From Massilia sp. TS11 (GTDB taxonomy: Bacteria; Pseudomonadota; Gammaproteobacteria; Burkholderiales; Burkholderiaceae_D): a DNA stretch of 64,000 nucleotides. This document shows positions 10,476 through 19,111 of the stretch, one piece after another. Made by a program: the position numbers and the translations under genes. A model generated the notes under the pieces. The model was given only the letters and a program-made list of their open reading frames with translations. It was not told the origin of the DNA and made no database searches. How positions within the stretch are numbered: position 1 is the first letter of the stretch; each line of letters opens with the position of its first letter. Where the stretch lies: positions 1 to 64,000 of the forward strand of contig NZ_JAKLTS010000011.1 of assembly GCF_022012445.1 (NCBI RefSeq). The letters run 5' to 3'.

Positions 10476-13232
10476 GTGTTCAAGCCCTGGCCCCTTGCCC
10501 TCGCCATCGCCCAGGCCCTGCCGGCCCTGGCCCAGACCACGCCCGACAGCGCGCCCGCGCCGGCGCCGCTGACCAAGATCGTCATCACCGGCTCGAATAT
10601 TTCGCGCACCGACAGCGAGACCAGTTCGCCCGTGCAGGTGCTGACGCGCGAAGACATCGCCGCGATGGGCGCCAGCACCGTCAAGGATGTGCTCGACAAG
10701 ATCCCGGCCAATACCGGCGCGCTCAATGACCTGGGCGGCTCCTCCTCGTTTGCGGCCGGCGCCACCGGTCTGTCGCTGCGTAACCTTGGCAAGAGCGCCA
10801 CCCTGATCCTGCTGAACGGCCGGCGCGTGGCCAGCTACGGTCTGGCCGACGGCGGCCGCGAAACCTTCGTCAACATCGACGCGATTCCGCTCGAGACCAT
10901 CGAGCGCGTCGAGATTCTGCTCGACGGCGCCTCGGCCATCTATGGCTCGGACGCCGTGGCCGGGGTCATCAACATCATCACGCGCAAGGCCTACCGCGGC
11001 GCCTATGTGAAGGCGGCCCAGCGCCAGAGCCTGATGAACAGCGCGCTCGACAAGGACCAGATCCTCAGCCTGACCTGGGGCCGCGGCGACCTGGCCGCCG
11101 ATGGCTACAATATCTTCGGCCACCTCGAAGGCTTTCACCGTTTTCCCTACAGCGACCGGCAGATCGAGCCGAATGTCGGCCAGTGGTACAAGGACTATGT
11201 GAACCCGAATTTCGGCGTCAAGTCCAGCTACTCGAACCCCGGCAACTACATCCTGCGCTTTGGCGGCCAGACAGTGCCGGTGCCGGTCAATGGCTGCCCC
11301 GAGGTCGAGAACGGCCTGTGCCGCTTCGACCAGTATGCGCGCCTGGGCATCCATGCCGAGGCCAAGCGCCTGCAGTTTCATGGCGGCGCACGCAAGCAGC
11401 TGGGGGCGAAGACCGAACTGTTCACCGAGCTGACCCTGTCCGACCTCGGTACCACCTACTACAACCCGCCGCCGATCATGCAGTACACGGGCACGCCCAG
11501 CTACTGGTACAGCGTGAAGGAGGGCAAGCTCAAGTCCTTCACCGAACCGATGCTGCCGGTCGGCCATCCGTACAACCCCTTCCCGATTCCGGTCGAGCTG
11601 CGCTACCGCTACAACGACGATCCCGACGTGTACAAGAACGCCACCCGTTCGCGCCAGTACCGCTGGATGGTGGGCCTGGAAGGGCAGCACGGCGGCTGGG
11701 ACTGGAGCACGGCGGCCGGCGTGATGGGCGCGCGCTCGGGCTTCGTCACGCGCGGCGCCAAGGACGCCGAGCAGTACCTGCAGGCCGTGCTGTCGGGCGA
11801 ATACCAGTTCGGCAAACAGAACAGCGCCGAGCTGCTGCTGCGCATGTTCCCGCGCGTCGAGTTCGGCGGCGAATCGAAGCAGGCCTTCGTCGATGCGCGC
11901 GCCTCGCGCGAGCTGCTGGCGCTGGGCGGCGGCCCGCTGGCCCTGGCGCTCGGCCTCGACTACCGCACCGACAGCTTCGAGTCCTGGGTCGGCGACAACG
12001 TCGCCAATGCGCGCGTGGTCGGCTATGGCTCGATCAATGTCGACGGCGCCCGCCATATGCGCGCCGCCTATGCCGAGCTGAATGCGCCGTTCACGCGCGC
12101 CTTCGAAGTCAATGCCGCGCTCCGCTACGACAAGGTCGGCAGCACCGAGCATTCGCTGATGCCCAAGCTCGGCGCGCGCTACAAGTTCAACGACAAGCTG
12201 ATGCTGCGCGCCACCGTCTCGGGCGGCTTCCGCGCGCCCAATGCGGCCGAGACCGGCAAAGTGATCCTGTCCGCCTTCCGCAATGGCGTGGTCGATCCCA
12301 AGCGTTGCGCGACGGCCCAGTACATGTATCAGATCCTGCGACAGGGCAATGACCTGGACAAGGCCGACGCCTTGCGCGTGCGCGACAGCCTCGGCTGCGG
12401 CGAGAGTTTCGCCCTGGCGATCCAGGGCAATCCCGACCTGGCGCCGGAAAAATCGAAGAGCCTGAACGCCGGCTTCGTGCTGGTGCCGCTGAAGAATCTC
12501 AGCCTCACGCTCGACTACTACCGCCTCGAACGGCGCAACGAGATCGGCACCCAGAGCGTCGACCAGATTCTGGCGCGCGAAGACCTGCTGCCGGGCAGCG
12601 TGGCGCGCAATCCGGTGTCGGACGACGACCGCCGCATCGCCGCCCGCGTCAAGCAGCTGTCGGGCCAGGACGTGGCCTTCACGGTCGGCACGATCGGATC
12701 GCTGAACCAGAGCTACCAGAACCTGAACAAGACGCGCGTGGCCGGGATCGACCTCGACCTCGACTACAAGCTCAATGCCGGCTCGCTCGGCCGCTTCCAG
12801 TTCGGCATCAAGGCCAATTACCAGCTCGAGTACAAGATCGGCAATAGCGGCGCGGCCAGCTACAACGAGAACTATGTCGGCACCTATGCCAACTACCGCT
12901 ACGTGCTGCGCAGCACGGCCAGCTGGAAGCGCGGGCCGTGGGAGTGGGGCGCCATGCTCAACTACTGGCCCGAGACCTCGCTGATGCAGGACCAGTACGA
13001 CCTCAGCTATTCGCAACTCGGCTGCGCCGCGCGCGGCATTCCCGACGGCTACTGCCGCCTGCACAAGGACATGACGCTCGACCTGAACACGCGCTACACG
13101 GGCCTGGCCAAGGGCAAGATCCTCGTCAATCTCGACAATGCACTGAACCGCAGCCCGAGCGCCGACGTGCGCCTGGCCGATCCGGTGCTGCGCGGACGCA
13201 GCCTGCGCGTCGCCTACGAACGGGACCTCTGA
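10476..13232 (+). CDS. TonB-dependent receptor coupled to an S9 peptidase gene
   Basis: This 918-residue outer-membrane receptor starts at GTG 10476 with ACGGAG 6 bases upstream. A short signal peptide ends PALA-Q at about residue 19/20. The TonB box region is TKIVITGSNIS, and the plug has SPVQVLTREDI, ATLILLNGRRVASYG and VEILLDGASAIYGSDAVAGVINII. It shares MLPVGHPYNPFP with its two upstream neighbours but is more distant from them. The C-terminus VAYERDL ends in Leu rather than an aromatic residue, which is unusual for a barrel protein. The stop is one base before the ATG of the secreted peptidase, so the two are translated together, suggesting import of a peptide or modified peptide that the peptidase then cuts. 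Confidence 0.92.
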   Translation: MFKPWPLALAIAQALPALAQTTPDSAPAPAPLTKIVITGSNISRTDSETSSPVQVLTREDIAAMGASTVKDVLDKIPANTGALNDLGGSSSFAAGATGLSLRNLGKSATLILLNGRRVASYGLADGGRETFVNIDAIPLETIERVEILLDGASAIYGSDAVAGVINIITRKAYRGAYVKAAQRQSLMNSALDKDQILSLTWGRGDLAADGYNIFGHLEGFHRFPYSDRQIEPNVGQWYKDYVNPNFGVKSSYSNPGNYILRFGGQTVPVPVNGCPEVENGLCRFDQYARLGIHAEAKRLQFHGGARKQLGAKTELFTELTLSDLGTTYYNPPPIMQYTGTPSYWYSVKEGKLKSFTEPMLPVGHPYNPFPIPVELRYRYNDDPDVYKNATRSRQYRWMVGLEGQHGGWDWSTAAGVMGARSGFVTRGAKDAEQYLQAVLSGEYQFGKQNSAELLLRMFPRVEFGGESKQAFVDARASRELLALGGGPLALALGLDYRTDSFESWVGDNVANARVVGYGSINVDGARHMRAAYAELNAPFTRAFEVNAALRYDKVGSTEHSLMPKLGARYKFNDKLMLRATVSGGFRAPNAAETGKVILSAFRNGVVDPKRCATAQYMYQILRQGNDLDKADALRVRDSLGCGESFALAIQGNPDLAPEKSKSLNAGFVLVPLKNLSLTLDYYRLERRNEIGTQSVDQILAREDLLPGSVARNPVSDDDRRIAARVKQLSGQDVAFTVGTIGSLNQSYQNLNKTRVAGIDLDLDYKLNAGSLGRFQFGIKANYQLEYKIGNSGAASYNENYVGTYANYRYVLRSTASWKRGPWEWGAMLNYWPETSLMQDQYDLSYSQLGCAARGIPDGYCRLHKDMTLDLNTRYTGLAKGKILVNLDNALNRSPSADVRLADPVLRGRSLRVAYERDL

Positions 13233-13233
13233 C

Positions 13234-15210
13234 ATGGCACGCCTGCTGAGTTTGCTGCTGATGGCCGCCGCCTGTGCGCTCGCGCAGGCCGACGAGATAC
13301 CGAAGGTGAATGTGCCGGCCGCGCGCAGCCTGCCCGTGGCCAGCTTCTTCCAGCCGGCCGCGTTTGCGCGCGCCGCGCTGTCGCCGAGCGGGCGCCACGT
13401 GGCCATGCTGTACAGCGCCCAGGACGAGCGCATCAAGCTGGCCGTGATGGACGTCGAGACGCGCGTGCCGACTGTCGTGGCCGCCATGGCCGAAGGCGAC
13501 ATCGCCAGCTTCAGCTGGGTCAATGACCGGCGCCTCGTGTTCAGCCTGGGCGACCGCAAGGAAGCCATCGGCGAATGGTCGCGCGCGCCCGGCCTGTTCG
13601 CCGTCGACCGCGACGGCAGCAATCTGCGCACCCTGATCACCCGCCTCGAGCTGCCGCCCAGTTCCGGGCCGCGCACCGTGCTGCCCCTGTGGGACCTGTT
13701 CCTGGCGCCGGTCGGCCGGATGGACACCGACGACATCTTCGTGCTCGAGCCCGTGTTCAGCGGCGAGCGCGTCGACGCCGTCAATCTGCTGCGCGTGAAC
13801 ACCCGCAGCGGCGCCGCCATCACCTTGCCGCGCCCCGGTCCCGTGCGGCGCTGGTATGTCGATCCGCAGGGCGAGCCGCGCGTGGCCATGTCCTGGGAAA
13901 AGAACATCACCCGCATCCATTACCGCGAGCCGGCCAGCGGCGCCTGGCGCGTGATCGCCGAATACGACAGCTGGCGCGAGGATGCGGTCGAGCCGGTGCG
14001 CATCGGTCCCGATGGCACCCTGTACGTGCGGGCGCGCAAGGGCGACAAGTATGCGCTGTATCCGTTCGACCTGAAGGCGAACAAGGTCGCCGACGAACCC
14101 GTGGTCGAGCTGCCCGATTTCGATTTCTCCGGTGAGCTGCTGGTGACCAGCCAGGCCGTGCACGGCGTCGCGGTCGAGGCCGACCGCATGGTCAGCGCCT
14201 GGTTCGATCCGGCCATGGCGGCGCTGCAAAAGCAGGTCGACCTCGCGTTTCCGAATGCCGAGAACCTGATCCGCCAGCCCTACCGCGCCGAGGTGCCGTA
14301 TGTGATGGTGTTTTCGCGCTCCGACGTCCAGCCCGGCGAGCTGCACCTGCTGAACACCGAGACACGCAAGCTGATCAAAATCGGCGACCTGCATCCCGAG
14401 ATCGACCCGGCCAAGATGGCGCACAAACGCTTCGTGCGCTACAAGGCGCGCGACGGGCTCGAGATTCCCGCCTACCTGACGCTGCCGCGCGGCGTCGCGC
14501 CGAACAAGCTGCCGCTGGTGATGCTCGTGCACGGCGGTCCCTCGGTGCGCGGCGTCGACTGGAATTTCAACCGCGAAGTGCAGTTCCTCGCTTCGCGCGG
14601 CTATGCGGTGCTGGAGCCCGAATTCCGTGGCAGCGTCGGCTACGGCAAGGCGCACGAGCGCGCCGGCTGGAAGCAGTGGGGTCTGAAGATGCAGGACGAC
14701 ATCGCCGACGGCGCACGCTGGGCCATCGCCCAAGGCTATGCCGATCCGCAGCGCATTTGCATTGCCGGCGCGAGCTACGGCGGCTATTCCACGCTGATGG
14801 GCCTGGTCAACGATCCCGATCTCTACCGCTGCGGCGTCAACTGGGTCGGCGTCACCGACATTCAGCTGATGTACAGCGTGAACTGGGGCGACATGGGGCC
14901 CGAGGCGCGCGCCTACCAGCTGCCGCTGTGGATCGGCGACCGCGAGAAGGACGCAGCCCAGCTGCAGGCCACCTCGCCGATCGTCCAGGCCGCGCGCATC
15001 AAGGCGCCGCTGCTGCTGGCCTATGGCGGGGCCGACGCGCGCGTGCCCATCATCCATGGCCTCGCCTTCCGCGACGCCATCCGCGCGCACAATCCCCAGG
15101 TCGAGTGGATCGAATACCCGAACGAAGGCCACGGCTGGAAGTTGAAGGAAACGAATATCGACTTCTGGAGCCGCGTGGCCGACTTCCTCGACAAGCACAT
15201 CGGCCGGTGA
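13234..15210 (+). CDS. secreted prolyl-oligopeptidase-family (S9) serine peptidase
   Basis: This 658-residue protein has a signal peptide (MARLLSLLLMAAACALAQA). The middle region, about 40-380, looks like the propeller found in S9 enzymes. The C-terminal alpha/beta hydrolase domain (about 410-658) carries the catalytic triad Ser514 in GASYGGYS, Asp601 in GGADARVP and His633 in NEGHGW, with HGGP at about 432-435 forming the oxyanion region. S9 enzymes cleave short peptides; one subgroup, the lasso-peptide isopeptidases, is encoded next to TonB-dependent receptors in other proteobacteria. The start lies one base after the receptor stop. A dipeptidyl/acylaminoacyl peptidase or an isopeptidase is possible, and sequence alone does not decide. 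Confidence 0.88.
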   Translation: MARLLSLLLMAAACALAQADEIPKVNVPAARSLPVASFFQPAAFARAALSPSGRHVAMLYSAQDERIKLAVMDVETRVPTVVAAMAEGDIASFSWVNDRRLVFSLGDRKEAIGEWSRAPGLFAVDRDGSNLRTLITRLELPPSSGPRTVLPLWDLFLAPVGRMDTDDIFVLEPVFSGERVDAVNLLRVNTRSGAAITLPRPGPVRRWYVDPQGEPRVAMSWEKNITRIHYREPASGAWRVIAEYDSWREDAVEPVRIGPDGTLYVRARKGDKYALYPFDLKANKVADEPVVELPDFDFSGELLVTSQAVHGVAVEADRMVSAWFDPAMAALQKQVDLAFPNAENLIRQPYRAEVPYVMVFSRSDVQPGELHLLNTETRKLIKIGDLHPEIDPAKMAHKRFVRYKARDGLEIPAYLTLPRGVAPNKLPLVMLVHGGPSVRGVDWNFNREVQFLASRGYAVLEPEFRGSVGYGKAHERAGWKQWGLKMQDDIADGARWAIAQGYADPQRICIAGASYGGYSTLMGLVNDPDLYRCGVNWVGVTDIQLMYSVNWGDMGPEARAYQLPLWIGDREKDAAQLQATSPIVQAARIKAPLLLAYGGADARVPIIHGLAFRDAIRAHNPQVEWIEYPNEGHGWKLKETNIDFWSRVADFLDKHIGR

Positions 15211-15309
15211 TTATTGCGAGTGGCGAAAGAATGAATTGAGCGCGCCGCGTCTTCAAGGGCGCGGCGGGCTGCGCCACACTGGCGTTCTCAACAAGAAAGG
15301 AGAACGCCG

Positions 15310-15939
15310 ATGATCACCATCTACACCTATCCGCGCTCGGGCCACGCCCACCGCGCCGAGCTGATGCTGAGCCTGCTCGGGCTGGCGTACGAGCGGCGCC
15401 AGATCGACCTGTTCAAGGGCGAGCAGCGGACGCCCGCGTTCACCGCCCTGAACCCGTTTGCCCAGGTGCCCGTGCTCGACGACGGCGGCACGATCGTGGC
15501 CGATTCCAACGCCATCCTCGTGTACCTGGCGCGGCGCTACGGCGGCGGCGCCTGGCTGCCGCACGATCCCGCGGGCGAGGCCCAAGTGCAGCGCTGGTTG
15601 TCGGCGGCGGCCGGCATGCTCGCATTCGGACCAGCGGCGGCGCGCGCCAACCGCCTGTTCGGCGGCAAGCACAATCCCGAGGACGCGCAGGCGCGGGCCG
15701 CGCGCCTGTACCAGGTGATGGAAAGCGAGCTGAGCGCGCGAGAATGGCTAGCCGGCGCAGCCCCGAGCCTGGCCGACATCGCCATGTATTCCTACACCGC
15801 GGTCGCGGACGAAGGCGGCATCAGCCTGACACCATATCCCCAGGTGCGCGCCTGGCTCACCCGCATCGAAGCCTTACCCCGCTTCCACGCCATGCCCCGA
15901 GAAACCGAACGGGGTCAGGTCCGGCAATCGGACATTTGA
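15310..15939 (+). CDS. glutathione S-transferase family protein with repeat-derived C-terminal tail
   Basis: This cytoplasmic thioredoxin-fold plus helical-domain protein has 209 residues. The N-terminal part has the GST features YPRSGHAHRAELML, the cis-Pro loop QVPVLDD at about 53-59, and the glutathione-contacting DSNAILVYLA. The helical domain contains the N-cap-like PSLADIAMYSYT. It probably conjugates or reduces small electrophiles; the substrate is unknown. GAAAGGAG lies just before the ATG. The last 13 codons (from about 15901) lie inside the 222-bp duplicated segment and read into a REPIN arm, so the natural C-terminus was probably replaced when the duplication formed. Confidence 0.85.
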   Translation: MITIYTYPRSGHAHRAELMLSLLGLAYERRQIDLFKGEQRTPAFTALNPFAQVPVLDDGGTIVADSNAILVYLARRYGGGAWLPHDPAGEAQVQRWLSAAAGMLAFGPAAARANRLFGGKHNPEDAQARAARLYQVMESELSAREWLAGAAPSLADIAMYSYTAVADEGGISLTPYPQVRAWLTRIEALPRFHAMPRETERGQVRQSDI

Positions 15940-16033
15940 GAACTTTTGGCCTCAGTCCGTGTCGCAGATGGAGAACGACCAGCAATCGCCACGAAAGTTC
16001 CGGCATGTCCGATTGCCGGACCTGGCACCGTTC
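15907..16033. repeat. REPIN-like inverted-repeat element, copy 1
   Basis: The element is 127 bp long with 29-bp arms (15907-15935 and 16005-16033) that match in 27 of 29 positions as inverted copies. The arm core is GTCCGGCAATCGGACAT, itself a hairpin (GTCCG/CGGAC). The internal 69 bp show no coding potential. The doublet layout is that of a REPIN, or a small non-autonomous element mobilised by a RAYT-type transposase elsewhere. Confidence 0.75.
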
Positions 16034-16043
16034 AGGATCTCGC

Positions 16044-16122
16044 TTATTCGAAGAGGACTTGCCAGAGCAGGCGTACGGCGGTGTGCCTGATCACTGGTCG
16101 GGGCAGATGCGGGCGGCGTCCA
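16044..16122 (-). pseudogene. duplicated 3' fragment of glnE
   Basis: About 79 bp match the last codons of glnE, including the stop region and the sequence encoding LLWQILFE. The fragment has a 3-bp and a 1-bp deletion relative to the real gene end and no promoter or start, so it is a relic of the tandem duplication. Confidence 0.75.
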
Positions 16123-16128
16123 GAAACC

Positions 16129-16255
16129 GAACGGTGTCAGGTCCGGCAATCGGACATTTGAGAACTTTTGGCCTCAGGCCGTGTCGCGCACGGAGAACGA
16201 CCAGCATTGGCCACGAAAGTTCCGGCATGTCCGATTGCCGGACCTGACACCGTTC
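16129..16255. repeat. REPIN-like inverted-repeat element, copy 2
   Basis: The two 29-bp arms (16129-16157 and 16227-16255) are perfect inverted copies. Its length is the same as copy 1 (127 bp). It ends 11 bp from the glnE stop codon and could act as a transcriptional stop or mRNA-stabilising hairpin for the minus-strand glnE transcript. Confidence 0.78.
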
Positions 16256-16265
16256 AGGATGTCGG

Positions 16266-18968
16266 CTATTCGAAGAGGATTTGCCAGAGCAGGCGGACGG
16301 CGTCGGTGTGCTTGATTACTTGGTCGGGGTCGATGCGGGCGGCGTCCTGGCCTTGCAGGCGCACGGCGTGCTGCAGCTTGCGGTAGGCGCGGTAGGCGTC
16401 GGCCACGCTGCGCGCGAGCGTGGCGTCGATCAGGCCGAGCTCGCCACAGGCGTGCAGCAGGGCGATGTTGCCGGCGTTCGCGGTCAGCTGCGGGTAGGTG
16501 CTCGCATAGCGCAGCACCAGGTATTGGACGATGAACTCGATGTCGATCATGCCGCCGGCGTCTTGCTTGAGGTCGAACTGCGCGCCGCGGTTCGGCTGCG
16601 CGTCGTGCATCTTCTGGCGCATGCTGAGCACGGCGTCGCGCAGCGCGGCCGGCTCGCGCACCTGGCGTAGCACGCTGTCGCGGATCTGTTCGAAGCGCGC
16701 GCCAATCGCGCTGTCGCCGGCACAGAAGCGGGCGCGCGTCAGCGCCTGGTGCTCCCAGACCCAGGCCGATTGCTGCTGGTATTTTTCGAAGCTGGCCACG
16801 GTCGAGACCAGCATGCCGCTGGCGCCGTCGGGCCGCAGCGCGGTGTCGATATCGAACAGGATCCCGGCCGAGGTCGGGCAGGTCATCCAGGTGATGAAGC
16901 GTTGCGCCAGCCGTGCGTACAGGGCGGGCGCGTCCTGGTCGTCGTCGTCGTACAGGAAGATCACGTCGAGGTCGGACACGTAGCCGAGCTCTTTGCCGCC
17001 CAGCTTGCCGTAGGCGATGACGGCGAAGCGCGGCTCTTCGCGGTGGCGCTTGGGGATGCTGCGCCAGGCGGCGCGCACCACCAGCGCCACCAGGGTATCG
17101 GCCAGGGCCGACAGGTGGTCGGCCAGGCGCTCGATGCTGAGCTCGCCCGCGAGGTCCTGGGCCAGCAGGCGGAACAGCTGGGCGTGGTGGGCCTCGCGCA
17201 GGATGTCCATCTGGCGCTCGGTGTCGCCGTCGGCGCCGTCGAGCTGGCCTTGGACCTCGGCCGCGAAGGCGCCCAGATCGGGCGCGGCCTGGCGCACGCG
17301 GGCGTCGAGCAGCTCGTCGAGCAGGATCGGATGCTGGCTGAGGAAGGTGGCGGCCCAGGCGCTCGCGTGCATCATGGCGATCACGCGTTCGAGCGTGTGC
17401 GGATACTCGGTCAGCAGCGACAGGTAGGCGGCGCGGCGCGCGATGCTCTCGAAGAAATCGAGCAGGCGCCCGAGCGTGGCGGCCGCGCTGCCCAGATGCG
17501 ACTGGCGTGCGCGCGCGGCGATCAGGGGCAGGGCCTGGTTGATCAGGCTCTGCAGACGCTGGCGGCTCGCTTCGGGCATGGCCTGCAGGCGCGGCGCCTG
17601 CCAGCTGGCGACCAGGCGTTGCGCGGCCTCGGCCGGCTGGTCGAAACCGAGTCCGGCCAGCTGGATGGCCAGGGTCTCGCTGCTGGCGAGATCGGCGTCG
17701 TCGGCGCTGCTGTCGCTGTCCTCGGCCTTGTCGGCGAAGATCGCATCGAACTGGGCGGCCACGTAGCTGCGCGCCGCTTCGAGCCGGGCCAGCAGGCTTT
17801 CGGTGTCGGGCAGGCCCATCATGGCGGCGACGATGGCCTGCTCGTCGGCGCTGGGCGGCAGGCTGTGGGTCTGGGCGTCGTCGCGGTATTGCAGGCGGTG
17901 CTCGAGATTGCGCAGGAAGCGGTAGGCCTCGAGCAGGCGCTCGACCACCTCGGGCGCGAGCAGGCCTTTCTCGCCCAGCAGTACCAGGGTGCGCCGGGTC
18001 GAGCGTTCGCGCAGGGCCGGATCGCGCCCACCGCGGATCAGCTGGAACACCTGGGCCAGAAATTCGATCTCGCGGATGCCGCCGCGCCCGAGCTTGACGT
18101 TATTGCTGCGCTCGGGATGCAGGCGCTCCTGGCGTTTGACCTCGGCGCGGATCTGCGCGTGCATCGTGCGGATCGATTCGATCACGCCGAAATCGAGATA
18201 GCGGCGGAAGCAGAACGGCCGCACGATGGCGTCGAGCGCGGCGATGTCGATCGGCTTGCCGGTCACGGCGCGCGCCTTCAGCCAGGCATAGCGCTCCCAT
18301 TCGCGCCCCTGGACGATCAGGTATTCCTCCACCATCGCGAGGCTGGCCACGAGCGGACCGGAGGCGCCGTTCGGGCGCAGCGCCATGTCGACCCGGAACA
18401 CATAGCCGTCCTCGGTGATCTCGGACAGCGCGGCGATCAGGCGTTTGCCCAGGCGCGTGAAGAATTCGTGATTGGACAGGCCGCGCTGGCCGGGCCCGGC
18501 CGCGGTGTCGCCGTCTTCGGGATACACGAAGATCAGGTCGATGTCGGACGAGACATTGAGCTCGCCGCCGCCTTGTTTGCCCATCGCCAGCACCAGCAGC
18601 TCCTGAACGCTGCCGGACTCGTGCCCGGTCGGCAGGCCGTGGGTGGCCGCCAGCTCGGCATAGGCGCTGGCATAGCTGCGCGCGATGGCGAAATCGGCCA
18701 GGGCCGTGGTGGTGGCCAGCACTTCGTCGAGATCGGCCTGGCCGAGCAGGTCGCGCCGGATCAGCCCGCAGATCAGCAGATTGCGCAGGCGCCGCAGCGC
18801 GCGCGGCAGGGGCAGGCCGCCGGCCTGTTCGGCCGCCAGCAGGGCGTCCAGATCGTGCGTGTGCAGCGGCCGTTCGCACAGCGTGGCGACCTGGTCGGCA
18901 CGGGCGGGATCGGCGGCCAGCCAGCGCTGGTAGAAACGGGACGCGAGCAGGGGATCGGGGGCGGTCAT
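16266..18968 (-). CDS. glnE: bifunctional glutamine synthetase adenylyltransferase / adenylyl-removing enzyme
   Basis: GlnE attaches AMP to, and removes it from, a tyrosine of glutamine synthetase, tuning nitrogen assimilation under PII control. The 900-residue protein has two nucleotidyltransferase domains. The N-terminal de-adenylylating domain carries NVSSDIDLIF with Asp142 and Asp144, and the C-terminal adenylylating domain carries GYVSDLDVIFLY with Asp666 and Asp668. A helical linker lies between them. The length matches the family (about 900-950). The 3' end has been duplicated just downstream. The gene is divergent from yhdP, sharing a 143-bp intergenic region. Confidence 0.95.
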   Translation of the reverse strand: MTAPDPLLASRFYQRWLAADPARADQVATLCERPLHTHDLDALLAAEQAGGLPLPRALRRLRNLLICGLIRRDLLGQADLDEVLATTTALADFAIARSYASAYAELAATHGLPTGHESGSVQELLVLAMGKQGGGELNVSSDIDLIFVYPEDGDTAAGPGQRGLSNHEFFTRLGKRLIAALSEITEDGYVFRVDMALRPNGASGPLVASLAMVEEYLIVQGREWERYAWLKARAVTGKPIDIAALDAIVRPFCFRRYLDFGVIESIRTMHAQIRAEVKRQERLHPERSNNVKLGRGGIREIEFLAQVFQLIRGGRDPALRERSTRRTLVLLGEKGLLAPEVVERLLEAYRFLRNLEHRLQYRDDAQTHSLPPSADEQAIVAAMMGLPDTESLLARLEAARSYVAAQFDAIFADKAEDSDSSADDADLASSETLAIQLAGLGFDQPAEAAQRLVASWQAPRLQAMPEASRQRLQSLINQALPLIAARARQSHLGSAAATLGRLLDFFESIARRAAYLSLLTEYPHTLERVIAMMHASAWAATFLSQHPILLDELLDARVRQAAPDLGAFAAEVQGQLDGADGDTERQMDILREAHHAQLFRLLAQDLAGELSIERLADHLSALADTLVALVVRAAWRSIPKRHREEPRFAVIAYGKLGGKELGYVSDLDVIFLYDDDDQDAPALYARLAQRFITWMTCPTSAGILFDIDTALRPDGASGMLVSTVASFEKYQQQSAWVWEHQALTRARFCAGDSAIGARFEQIRDSVLRQVREPAALRDAVLSMRQKMHDAQPNRGAQFDLKQDAGGMIDIEFIVQYLVLRYASTYPQLTANAGNIALLHACGELGLIDATLARSVADAYRAYRKLQHAVRLQGQDAARIDPDQVIKHTDAVRLLWQILFE

Positions 18969-19007
18969 GGCGGGCGGAATGCGGCGTTCAGGAAGGCGCG
19001 GATGGGG

Positions 19008-19037
19008 TAAAATGGGCCGCCCCGGCAGCCGGGGCGG
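19008..19037 (+). promoter_or_regulatory. -10-like element and perfect hairpin before yhdP
   Basis: TAAAAT at 19008-19013 resembles a sigma-70 -10 box, but no good -35 is seen. Directly after it, CCGCCCCGG-CAG-CCGGGGCGG (19017-19037) is a perfect 9-bp hairpin that would lie near the 5' end of a yhdP transcript. There is no T-run. Confidence 0.35.
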
Positions 19038-19111
19038 AATCGATGGTAAGGTGATGGCGGCATTGATGCAAGCGCTCTCTTATTGATGACAGACTGAACA
19101 CGGCGAGCACC

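Larger units (their letters stand above)
15901..16122. repeat. 222-bp tandem duplication, copy 1
   Basis: It starts with GAAACCGAACGG and repeats at 16123-16347 with roughly 10% divergence, including a 3-bp and a 1-bp gap. Each copy carries one REPIN-like element plus the 3' end of glnE. Only the second copy is continuous with the intact glnE gene, so this is the duplicate. Confidence 0.85.

Noticed and set aside
4037-13916. Very long minus-strand frames (up to 1196 codons) opposite the three forward TonB-dependent receptors
   Set aside because: These are mirror frames of GC-rich coding sequence; the plus-strand proteins have signal peptides, plug motifs and terminators, the minus-strand ones have none.
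15744-16247. Plus-strand open frame across the GST end and the duplicated repeat
   Set aside because: It is out of frame with GST, made of repeat sequence read twice (HESSGMSDCRT occurs in both copies), and has no ribosome binding site.
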